A stretch of 64,000 nucleotides of DNA from Sipunculus nudus (taxonomy: Eukaryota > Annelida > Sipuncula > Golfingiida > Sipunculidae): positions 61,352,250 to 61,416,249 of the forward strand of contig CM049318.1 in NCBI GenBank assembly GCA_026874595.1, in the 5' to 3' direction. The notes below the pieces were generated by a model. It made no database searches and was not told the DNA's origin. It saw only the letters and a program-made list of their open reading frames with translations. Of the stretch, positions 45,409 to 56,293 are shown in pieces (the first letter of the stretch is position 1; each line of letters opens with the position of its first letter). A program made the translations under genes and the position numbers.

Positions 45409-48102
45409 CAGGGTTCGTGCGCAGTCTTACAAAGTCTTACAAAGTCTTACTTTTCATTTTGCAAAAATAAGGCCTTAAAAAGTCTTACTTTTCTTACATT
45501 TTAGAGGCTAGATCTTACAAAAGTCTTACTTTTTGTATCACAGAAACTGAAATAATTTTTGAAAGAGGCAAATAATTGGATACCATAAACATGAAAGTAG
45601 CTAATTTTTCAAAGCTTGTTCCCGTATTTAACTGCATGTCAGACATCATCTGCACATTCAGACTACCATGGGTCTCATGACCATAGGGGCACCTGCGGAG
45701 TATTTTCAGTGCGGACAACTCAGAATAAATGCGAATCGGAACACATGCTTTAACAAGTTTCAGTGGCGTGAAAGGGGACTCGAAAGTTGTGCGCCAGTTC
45801 ATCTCCAGTTATTATGGTATTTTCCTCTGCTGTACACTTTCCCTAAATCATGTAAATCTCTGCAGTTTCTGCATGTCGGTAGATGTGCATTCACTTTGTT
45901 GGGAACTGAAAGTAACGACGCGCTGTGTTTGTTGACATTGCAAACAAAGTAGAAGAAATTCCGGAAACTATGACTTAATCATGAAAGAGTTTGACCCTAA
46001 AAAATCACTTGAGTGTCTTTTTTTTTGTTTCATGTTTGCTATGCAGGTTCATGTATATGCAGGTTCATGTATGAATATTGACAGCACTGAAAAAGTTAAT
46101 TTTTTTGCTTGACTCAGGCACATCAGGATATAGCGGGGCAAGGACCATTAACAGGTGTTTGAAAGCGCAATGGGTCTATTTGGACACGTGCTTGAAACTG
46201 GAAGTTGAAATAAATACTTGTGTGTGAATTGGTGTACAGAAGATGCATCAGTGATTTCTAAACCAGCCAGCATTAATATAACCCTGAAAGCCAGAATATG
46301 GCATGAACTGACATGGGTTTTCTGTAACTCTGCATGATTTAGGCTCGTCCTGCTCGTCGACATACCTGTGAGCTCAATTTTTCCAGGAAAGATATCGATG
46401 GGGTTTGAATGTTTGTCCCATTAGAAGTTAATACATTTGAATATTTACGTCGATAGTCTTGTGAAATATATCGTTGACAAATTTACCGCCTTTGTGGTCA
46501 AGGACATCTTTTCGGGCACATATGACCATTGTTTAATTAATTTAATTGACTTAAAATCAGCTACAGTGAATCATATTTTGTCAAATTTACGGTATTTAAG
46601 TATGAGCTACTTCAGGCTGCTTTGAAAAATTGGAGCGCGGGAAAGTACAACGGTGTTACCATTTTGTGTATAGGCCTAGATCGGTGAGCTTACACTGCAT
46701 TTATATAGCAAGTTATAAGTCTGTAAAATATGTTCAAAATTTTTGAGCATTGAAATAACGCTCTATAATTGCACCGCAGATGCACATCTAATTTCTGTAT
46801 GGCAATAAATGCATTCGAATTAGAACATTTTTAATTACGTATTGTGCCCGCGTATGCAACGGAGCATATATATCGGTGTCAGCAATGATGGGCCTATAGG
46901 CTGTATCACCAAATAAGGCCTACTGCATGTATCATAAACTCGGTATTTGCAAAATATGCATGACCATCAAGAAATCTATTACTTATCGTAAATTATTTTT
47001 TATCATATTGCTCTCGTATATATCAGAACTCATTTTGCCCACGTATTATACGGTCTGCCCGATGCAAACGATGTCAGTGTCATCCAACTGCATTTTTCCA
47101 AACGTTTCCCCGTAAATTTTTGAACGTCCAAGCACACCTGCTCTCTTTACAAATGTCTCACTCTTGAAGGGGACACGTGGTTTTTGCAGTTGATCATGCT
47201 AATACAGAGGTATTTCGAAAATATACATGAAGATCAAGAAATCTATATTTTGTTGATCATAAATTAATTTTTATCCTATTACTCTCGCATTTCAGAACAT
47301 GTTTTGCCCACATATTACGGTCTGCCTGATGTAAATGATGTCAGTGTCTTCCAAGTACATTTTTCTAAACGTATCCCCATGGATTTTGGAACGTACAAGC
47401 TCACTTGGTCTCTTTACAAATGCCTCGCTCTTTGGCGGGATACCTGTGCTATTACAGCAGGATATCCAAGGGTTTCAAATTGGAAACTGGTCACTCTCTC
47501 GGCTTACACCTTACGGTAATGCGTCAGAGAATATGCCATCATATCAAATTTACCGCTGCATTGTTTTTTTTTGCGGATATTCTCCGAACTCGAGTGAAGG
47601 AAGTTATCAGAACACGTCCATGAAAATGTTTGACTGGCTTGCACGTGTTCTTTGATTTTTGCGGGAAAATGAAGTGCCAAGGGACAAAGTGGGGCCTGGC
47701 GATCGTGGGGCTGCAGATGTCAAGTTACAACATTGCCGTTCTACGGCTGACCACTGTTTATAGATATGGAAAACTTAAGTGACAGATTTATGGATAAAAA
47801 GATGCATGCTTTGCCATGTATAATATAGGCCTACGGGAATGAACTCCGCTCGTAACGACATATCTATATATAAAAGTATACGGCATCAGCCGGCAAAAGA
47901 GTAGAGAATATACAGGCATGTAAATGAAGGCCTATTTATTTATTTATGTGTCATTTGAAATTTGGATGGGTATTAAAACGAATATATTTTATATAGGGTT
48001 TGTATTTACCATGAGAAAATGGTCTCATTTTTCACGAAAAAAGGTCTTACAAAGTCTTAAAAAGGTCTTACTTTTTTAAATTGAAAAGGCGCAAGAACCC
48101 TG
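45409..48102. mobile_element. hAT-like element with 5-bp target duplication
   Basis: Ends CAGGGTTCGTGCGC and GCGCAAGAACCCTG are inverted repeats (13 of 14). AGACT is duplicated at 45404-45408 and 48103-48107. Sibling A units read TGCAGACTGGTGG with one AGACT, confirming the empty site. Near both ends lie direct GTCTTACAAAGTCTTAC repeats in the same orientation. The interior contains a tandem duplication of about 260 bp (about 46965-47165 against 47227-47425). ORFs up to 106 codons are unrecognised. Confidence 0.75.
46965..47425. repeat. Internal tandem duplication of about 260 bp in the hAT-like element
   Basis: Matching blocks include ATCAAGAAATCTAT, TTTTGCCCAC, TACGGTCTGCC, GATGTCAGTGTC and CTCTTTACAAATG in the same order. 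The two halves have diverged clearly, so the duplication is old. Confidence 0.75.
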
Positions 48103-48713
48103 AGACTGGTGGCGCCACCTGTATTTTTCGATTCTTTACGAATTGTTTTCTCTATTTTTGAGACCTTTAAAAATGTGAACATCTGTTAACAGGGCACAAA
48201 TCGTAAAGACTGGACCTAGAATCCTCATTCTTGACACAGTGAGAGACTTATGAAAAGTCTCCATGGAAACCTGAAATTAGGTCTCTGTTACCCATATCCT
48301 TTGAGCTATGGCACTCCAAAGTACAGCTCAGAATAATGGAAAATTTGATACATAAGCTAAAGTATCTGAACAACTAATGCAGAGATCACCATAATTGTTT
48401 GCATGGATATTGATCATGGAGTGTTTCATCAGTTACTGCAGACTGGTGGCACCACCTGTATTTGTTCAGGTTTTTTTACGAATTTTTTTCTCTATTTTTG
48501 AGACCTTTAAAGATATGAACATCTGTTAACAGGGCACAAATCATAACAACTGGACCTAGAATCTTCATTCTTGACACACAGGGAGACTCATGAAAAGTCT
48601 CCATGGAAACCTGAAATTAGGTCTCTGTTACCCATATCCTTTAAGCTGTATGGCTCCAAAATAACCCCCAGAATAATGAAAAATTTGATACATAAACTGC
48701 AGTATCTCAATAA

Positions 48714-51155
48714 CTAGACATTTCTTGGCACTGCAGGTGCCAGAGTATCCCCAGACATAATAGCCCCCCCCCCCCCTTCAAGAATAGACCCCCATTTTTA
48801 GCAGCATATACTGACACTTGGCATATTTATTGTTTCTTCCATCTAACAATCAACAATCTTGTTGAAGATGTTGGTCCTGTGACCTTGGTCTTTTTAAAGA
48901 TGTGTCCTGTGACCTTGACCTTTGACCTCATGACCCCAAAATCAATTCGGGGCTTGCTTTCCAATGGGACATATACAAGTCAAGTTTGAAATCCATACAT
49001 CAATAAAAGATATTATCATCCAGAAACTAATTTTTGGACAGATGGCTCCTGTGACCTTCACCATTGACCTTGTGACCTCAAAAATTGATAGGGGTCTTCC
49101 ACTCTTGGTGAACTTTATGTGCAAGATGAAAGATCTGAGATGAATTGTTTGGCTGAAAATGCATCCACAATCTTTTTGAAGATGTTGGTCCTGTGACCTT
49201 GGTCTTTTTAAAGATGTGTCCTGTGACCTTGACCTTTGACCTCATGACCCCAAAATCAATTGGGTTTTGCTTTTCCAATGGATCAAATACAAGTCAAGTT
49301 TGAAATCCATACATCAATAAAAGAAGATATTATCATCCAGAAACTAATTTTTGGACAGATGGCTCCTGTGACCTTCACCTTTGACATTGTGACCTCAAAA
49401 TTGATAGGGTTCTTCCTCTCTTGGCAGGTGAACAATATGTGCAAGATGAAAGATCTGAGATGAAAGGTTTGGCTGAAAATGCATCCACATCTTTTTAAAG
49501 ATGTGTCCTGTGACCTTGACCTCTGACCTCATGACCCCAAAATCAATTTTGGTCTTGCTTTTCCAATGGGACATATACAAGTCGAGTTTGAAATCTATAT
49601 ATCAATAAAAGCAGGAATTATCATCCAGAAACTAATTTTTGGACAGATGGCTCCTGTGACCTTCACCTTTGACGTTGTGAACTTAAAATTGATAGGGGTC
49701 TTCCACTCTTGGCAGGTGAACTATATGTGCATGATGAAAGATCTCAGATGAATTGTTTGGCTGAAAATGCATCCACAATCTTTTTAAAGAGGTTTCCTGT
49801 GACCTTGACCTTTGACCTCATGACCCCAAAAACAATTCAGGTCTTACTTTTCCAATGGGTCAAATACAAGTCAAGTTTGAAATCCATACATCAATAAAAG
49901 TAGGAAGTATAATCCAGAAACTAATTTTTGGACACATGGCTCCTGTAACCTTCACCTTTGACCTTGTGACCTCAAAATTTATAAGGTTCTTCCTCTCTTG
50001 GCAGGTGAACTATATGTGCAAGATGAAAGATCTGAGATGAAATATTTGGCTGAAAATGCATCCACAATCTTTTTAAAGATGTGTCCTGTGACCTTGACCT
50101 TTGACCTCATGACCCCAAAATCAATTTTGGTCATGCTTTTCGAATGGATCAAATACAAGTCAAGTTTGAAATCCATACATCAATAAAAGCAGGAATTATC
50201 ATCCAGGAACTAATTTTTGGACAGATGACTCCTGTGACCTTCACCTTTGACCTTGTGACCTCAAAACTGATAGGGGTCTTCCTCTATTGGCAGATGACTT
50301 ATATGTGCAAGATGAAAGGTCTGAGACGAAATGTTTGGCTGAAAATGCATCCACAATCTTTTTAAAGATGTGTCCTGTGACCTTGACCTTTGACCTCATG
50401 ACCCCAAAATCAATTGGATTCTTGCTTTTTCAATAGGACATTTATAAGTCAAGTTTGAAATCCATACATCAATAAAAGCAGGAATTATCATCCAGAAACT
50501 AATTTTTGGACAGATAGCTCTTGTGGCCTTGACCTTTGACCTTGTGACCCCAAAATTTATATGGATCATCCACTATTGGCAAGTGAGCTATATATTCAAG
50601 ATGGAAGATCTAGGATGAAAGTTTGGCTTAAAAAATCCACAGTATCTTTTAAAATGCCAGTCCAGTGACCTTGACCTTTGACCTCATGACCCTAGAACCT
50701 ATAGGGTTCTTACTTTAGTGGTGGGCCATACATAAGTCATGTTTGAAATCCATATGGCTATCAACACTGGAGATATCATAAGAGGTGTGTAATTTTCACC
50801 ATATACGGCAATATTCAAGGACAAGGCCACTATCATAGGAAAGGTCATGACCCCAATTTAAATAAACATCATCCCATATAACCCATACCTATGTATATGC
50901 ATAATATAAAAGAAATCTGTACATTAGTTTTTGACTTATAATGCTCACAGTACTGTAAAGTGGCAATTTTGGGGGTATTAAACGGCACGAAAACAAGTAA
51001 AGAATAATAGGTGGCGCCACCAGTTTCTGGAATATGACAACCCTTTCCATGATCTTCCATCAACTTGATTTTGGGATAAATCCATGCAAGATTTCTTGAG
51101 AATTTGTGTGATTTTCCCCAAAATTGGACCTATTCAAGGTCAAGTACACTCTCCT
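48714..51155 (-). mobile_element. Family C element on the minus strand, 5' truncated
   Basis: Read on the minus strand, it ends with GTCTGGGGATAC (48745-48756), the hairpin TGGCACC..GTGCCA (48726-48742), AAGAAATGT and CTAG (48714-48717) before T. It starts inside C sequence near 51155 without the GTATCCCC end. The body is an array of about 289 bp, then a C unit with GGTGGCGCCACC at about 51011. The orientation is opposite to the other C copies here. Confidence 0.7.
48890..50700 (-). repeat. Tandem array of about 289 bp with AGGTCA half-sites
   Basis: Units start at CTTTTTAAAGATGTGTCCTG near 48893, 49206, 49492, 49780, 50071, 50360 and (changed) 50637, with steps of 286-313 bp. Each has GACCTTGACCTTTGACCTCA, and most have a second block GACCTTCACCTTTGACCTTG. 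On the minus strand these are AGGTCAAAGGTCAAGGTC clusters. Six or more 60-73 codon ORFs recur in step with the units and are by-products of the repetition. Confidence 0.9.
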
Positions 51156-51194
51156 AGTAAAAAAGTGAAATTAGTCCAAAATGAATATATTACA

Positions 51195-53061
51195 TTTTTA
51201 GCTCAGCTGACTATAAGTCATCTGAGCTATAGTCGTGGTCCATTGTCCGTCGTCCGTCCGTCTGTCCGTCCGTCCGTCCGTCCGTCCGTCCGTCCGTAGA
51301 TGTGGCACGTTTTGAAACCGTTAGACCTAGGAATCCAAAATTCAGCATAATGTTAGATGTCCCCAAGATCTCCTACCAAGCTGAAAACTAGGTCTTTGCG
51401 ACTTCGTTCCTTTGAGAAATTAAGGAAAAACCTCAATTTTTTATTAAAATCCGATTTTCACACTTCAGGACTGCCTTATATCAAAACCACTCATCTGTTT
51501 TTCCTCATATTTACCATAAATATTCTTCCATATAGTTCCTATGTACATGCCAGAAATTAAGTCTGTTAAGTATAAATTCTTTAAGTTATGGGCCCAAACA
51601 TAATGGACTTTGTAAAAAATCAGGAAAAATATTTACTAACTTAACATGAAAAATTTTGAAACTAGAGTCTATTTTCCCAAGTATATAACTATGTTTTATT
51701 AAGATTCAATTGCTTACCCAAAACTAGATCTGAATTTTGTAAATTTTTTAAGTAATTAGCATAAAAATAAAATCAGTACCTTAAATTTTGCCCAACTTTG
51801 ACCATGGCACGTTTTTTTCCTGTAAGTACCATTGATTTAATTTTCACAGCATGTAAACATAAATATTTAATTTGTTTAAATCTGAAATTTGGAAATAAAA
51901 GCTTGAAAATTAAGCTAGTTATTGATTTTTTTCTTGAGGCTCTATTGTAGTCATTTGCTTTGATTAGAGGTTACAGATGCAGGGTCCCACTCCAGGTCAC
52001 TGGAAGTCAGCTATGTCAGGGTTTCTGATTTGTTACAGTCACTGGGGGAGATCCCCTGCTGTGACAGGTGTACAGTAATTCTCATATCACCACCCCAATC
52101 ACCCCCCCCCCCCCCCCCAACCCAACCCACCAAGTGTTATGCAGTATTGTTATTGTTTTCACTGTATCTCCTTAATTGTAATGCTGTTTCCACTCTGATA
52201 TGCAAAAACTTTCCTTGAAAAAGTAATTCAAGGTGTAATCCAGAAGATGCAATGTTGTGTAATGTAGCATTTTTAAAGAAATCATTTTTCTTTTAAATCA
52301 TTTTACCAATCATAATGGAACCCATCAGTATGCTTAAATTATGATAAAATATGAAGCACATTATGGATAAATAAAGACACAATTAAAAATTGTGAAATCT
52401 AAATCAAGTATTTTTTTTAGATATTTATTGTTTTGCAGATTTAAAAGATATATTTTTGTGGTAGAAAATAAATAAACATTTGAATGCATGATGTGGTGTT
52501 ATCTGACAAGATTGAGATTTATGATGATGCAATTGAGAATTATGAATCAACTTTTATATTCAGATATATATGTTATATTGAAAATGTATAGGAATATAAA
52601 CTTAAATTTTAAAAAAAAAATTGATGTGATAAAAAAATGAGGATTTATTACAAACATTTGTTCATTATTTTCCTGCATCAGCAGAATTTGAGATCAGGCT
52701 TTGTTTGCCATGTTTTATGTTGTTAATTAGTTATATTTCAACTGTATACATTTCATAAAAAACATATATTTAATAATATATATTATACAAAAAAAAGATT
52801 TGATCGAACAAATGTGTAAACTACTGAAATGTCAACAGTTTATCGAAAAGCCAACTAATGATCATGGTAATTGTACAGATCATTTGTTCACATACTGCTC
52901 ACATGCTTCAGTTTCAACATTAGGAAACACAAACCAATCATATAAACCAACCATGGCCTTTATTACCTCTTCCTCTTACACTTTATCTCCATTTGATATT
53001 ATTTTAGATTTTTACCTTCAAGGTTAACGTCAGCTGAGCACAGTGACCCATAGGTCCCTTG
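51195..53061 (+). mobile_element. Complete family A element
   Basis: TTTTTAGCTCAGCTGACT with its stem is followed by a long (GTCC)n tract (51245-51298). GCTCAGCTGA (51201-51210) has a perfect inverted copy TCAGCTGAGC at 53030-53039. Then come GTGACCCATAGGTCCC and CTTG (53058-53061) before TT. The first 700 bp follow the copy at 1114 closely. It includes a C run near 52100-52118. The length is 1,867 bp. Confidence 0.75.
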
Positions 53062-54345
53062 TTTTTTAATATGAATAAAAGCCATAAAACCAGGTACTTA
53101 TGATCATTATTTAAATGTGTGAATTTTGTATATTCTGGATTCTCAACATCATTGTTTGGTGAAAACTGAATAAATACCAGACATGGTGCGAATACTTTTC
53201 AATTGTATTTAAACATGAATATGAATATGTACTCCATTATAAAATTTCTTTCATAAGAATGGGAATTCAGGTAAAAATGAAAGTATATGAATACCAGTGC
53301 AAATACTTTCAAAATGTATAAATGAATCCATTCATGAATATATTCTTTAATATTATTTTAATAATCATATCAGTTATATTTCATTTTAAAAAATCATGAT
53401 TCTCTTATTATTTTTAATAAAAATTATATTTGGGACAATATTTGTAATTTTTTTAATAAATAGTTAAACTCTTATATTATATGTTCTGCTTATAAGTTAT
53501 ATGGCCAAGTCTAAATCTGTGTGACAATCGCACTCCATTTGTTAATAAAATAAATGAAATTAATCCTCTTTCCTGTCTCCAAAGGTACAATCAAAATCAT
53601 ACATAAGCTAAACAACAACAACTCATAACACAGCTTATTTTTATTACCACATAAAACCAGCATGTGCCTCATTTCTAAATCATATTTTTTTAACATATAT
53701 AACAGCTGAACGCCGTGACCCATAGGTCCCTCGTTTTAAAATTCAGGAAATATATTTTCTCACTTAACATGAGAATTGCTGAAGCTGGAGATTTTTTTTA
53801 CAGGGATATAACTTTATTAAATCAAGATTCAATTGTTAATCCAAAATCATATCTGAATTTTGCAAATTTTTTAAGTTATTAGCATAAATAAAACACCTTA
53901 AATTTTGTTCAACTTTGGCTACAGCACGTTTTTCCCCTGTAAGCACTGTTGATTTATATTTCACAGCTTATATACATAATGATTTAAAAAGAAGCTTTTA
54001 TTCAAGTTTTCATTCCCCATGTCCAATGTTGTTTACATCAGGCCCACCTTGTAGTACAGCCTTCACTTGTATTATGTAACCCTCTCCAGGAAGCTTGCCT
54101 TGGCTCAGCTTGGCCACTATTAGCAGGCTTCCCCTCTGCCCTGCACTCTCCCCCCCCCCCTCCAGCTGGTGCTTAAACTAGATGAATGTCATAATTTTCT
54201 GTATTTGATTCATTCTTATTCTAGGCTGTGCTACATTTTAGATTTTGTATTGTACCGCCAGGGTTACAATTATTAAAGTGCAAATTTAATTGTGTCCACA
54301 TAGTGGTGTATTGCTATATGAAAGTGTGGATGTTCATCAGATAAG
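53062..54345 (+). mobile_element. Family A fragments
   Basis: A 3' end CAGCTGAACGCCGTGACCC then ATAGGTCCC lies at 53703-53733. 53740-54345 matches the interior of the copy at 19053 (about 19455-20110), including AACATGAGAATTGCTGAAGC, TAAGCACTGTTGATTTAT and GGATGTTCATCAGA. No 5' end is seen. 54346-54631 shows nothing recognisable. Confidence 0.55.
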
Positions 54346-55623
54346 TAATTTCTTTATTTCTAAGAGTAAAAACTTCACCAGGTGAGAAATCGACTATAAA
54401 TTCCAGTAAAAAAATATAGCTGAGATACTAATTAGCACAATGATGATGTTTGTCCCTCATTCAACTAACAGTGTGTATACTTTATTTGAAAAGATGGTTT
54501 TATTTTATCAGATTAACTGAATCTTTTATATCGGTGAATAAAATTAAGCATGTACTGAAAGCTCCAATGTACCAGACTGTTTGATAGTGATTCAAGGAAT
54601 ATTCTTGAAGATGCAATGTTGTGGCATTATTGTATCCCCAGACAAAGTCGGGATACTATGGGTTCACGCGGTCCCCCCGCCGCCGCCACCGCCTGCAGAA
54701 AAACCTTGTGAGCAGGATAACTCAAAAAATATTTCCCTGATCTTTTTCAAACTGTACATTTGTATAGGTATAGGTAAGGGGACGAACCCTATTTAAAATG
54801 GGGTCACGACCTATGCTAGGAGAATGACCTTGACCTTGAATAGGTCCATTTTTGCTGAAAATAACACAAATTCTTAAATATATCAAGTAAGCTTGCATGA
54901 ACTGGTCCAAAAATCAAGGTGACTGAAGATCTTGGATAGCCTTGTGATATACCGGAAACTGGTGGCGCCACCTATTATCCTTTTCTTGTTTTTACGCCTT
55001 TTAATACCCCCATCATTGCCACTTGACAGTACTGTAAGCATTATAAGTCAAAAACTAATGGACAGATTTCTTTCATATTATGCACATGTAGAGAGATGGG
55101 TTATGGGATGAGGTCTATTTACATATGGGTCATGACCTTTACCATGAGAGTGGCCTTGACCTTTAATGTGTCCATATTTGGTGAAAATCACACACCTCTT
55201 ATGATATCTCCAGTGTTGATAGCCATATGGATTTCAAACATGACTTATGTATGGCCCACCACTAAAGCAAGAACCCTATAGGTTCTAGGGTCATGAGGTC
55301 AAAGGTAAAGGTTACAGGACTCACATCTTAAAAGATACTGTGGATTTATTTTAAGCCAAACTTTCATCCCAGGTCTTCCATCTTGAATATATAGCTCCCT
55401 TGCCAATAGTGAATGATCCATATCAATTTTGGGGTCATAAGGTCAAAGGTCAAGGCCACAGGAGCTGTCTGTCAAAAAATTAGTTTCTGGATGATAATAC
55501 CTGCTTTTATTGATGTATTGATTTCAAACTTGACTTGAACAATTCAAGGATTTTTTATTGATTTCAGCAAACAGCCGTGAGTCGCTACAGCTTAAAAGCC
55601 CCCACGGCTCTAAGAACAATTAT

Positions 55624-55636
55624 AGGTCAAAGGTCA
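55624..55636 (+). promoter_or_regulatory. Perfect DR1 in the LINE 5' region
   Basis: AGGTCAAAGGTCA is two AGGTCA half-sites one base apart, the consensus for RXR, HNF4 and COUP-TF type nuclear receptors. It lies about 90 bp from the 5' end of the LINE. Binding is inferred from the motif only. Confidence 0.4.
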
Positions 55637-56194
55637 ATCGGCAACCCTAGAAGTTCGTAAATCAGCCGGTAGATGTCGCCCGAAATAAAACAAAGGAACG
55701 AACTTCCGGCGGTCGATTAATCTTGATAAATGATACTTTAACGAGCCTTTAAAGATATATATATATACTTGTTTCATTATTTGATCTTTAAGATAAACAA
55801 CGTGAAGGTGAGTCGTCAATTTTGTATATTAAACATACTATGCAAAAGAATATAATGAAAATTTAGGCGACTCATCATCCGTTGTAAAGGAAACAGAACC
55901 GAACCTGTCGGATGTAAACCTCAAAGCTCAATCAAGGATTAAACTTTTAAAGCATACAAAATCAAACTTCTTATCTAATGCTTTTATGATACTACTGAAC
56001 TTGTTACTATTACTCTCTAACCGTTCTATCTGGTAACATATACGGTTATTATCTATATTTTACTATCTAGAATATTTATATAAACCTAATTCTAAGATCC
56101 TAACTTCTATACTTTTGACCACAACTGTTACCTCCAAACAGTCGCTCTTTAGTTCCCTAGTGGGTTAATTATTATTATTAATTTTAATCAAAGC

Positions 56195-56293
56195 ATGTCA
56201 AATGAAGCAGACATATTAAAAAACTTTGGAGGAATAGCCAACAATAATTTATCAAAAATCTTAAATTCAATTGAAAACAAGACAGATAAATAA
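56195..56293 (+). CDS. Short ORF before the LINE endonuclease
   Basis: 32 codons, starting at the first ATG after a long A/T-rich leader. It ends at TAA (56291-56293). It is in the same frame as the endonuclease ORF that follows, with nothing but this stop between them. It may be a short ORF1 remnant, or the start of the main ORF cut off by a nonsense change. It has no recognisable domain. Confidence 0.4.
   Translation: MSNEADILKNFGGIANNNLSKILNSIENKTDK

Larger units (their letters stand above)
44406..48713 (+). mobile_element. Nested family A elements, interrupted and 3' truncated
   Basis: An outer A 5' end TTTTTTAGCTTAGCTGACTG lies at 44406. A second, decayed A 5' end (GAGCTAAAGCGATCACCC with GTCY repeats to about 44840) follows near 44770, repeating the outer/inner pattern at 29439/30069. 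Units of the 338-bp type follow, with GGTGGCGCCACC at 48109. A 2.7-kb element is inserted at 45409-48102. The array stops at 48713 where a minus-strand C element begins, so the 3' end is lost. Confidence 0.65.

Noticed and set aside
48942-50365. A series of similar 60-73 codon ORFs, one per 289-bp unit, on both strands
   Set aside because: They recur because the units are copies of each other. Unit lengths are not fixed multiples of three, the frames are broken in some units, and there is no recognisable domain.
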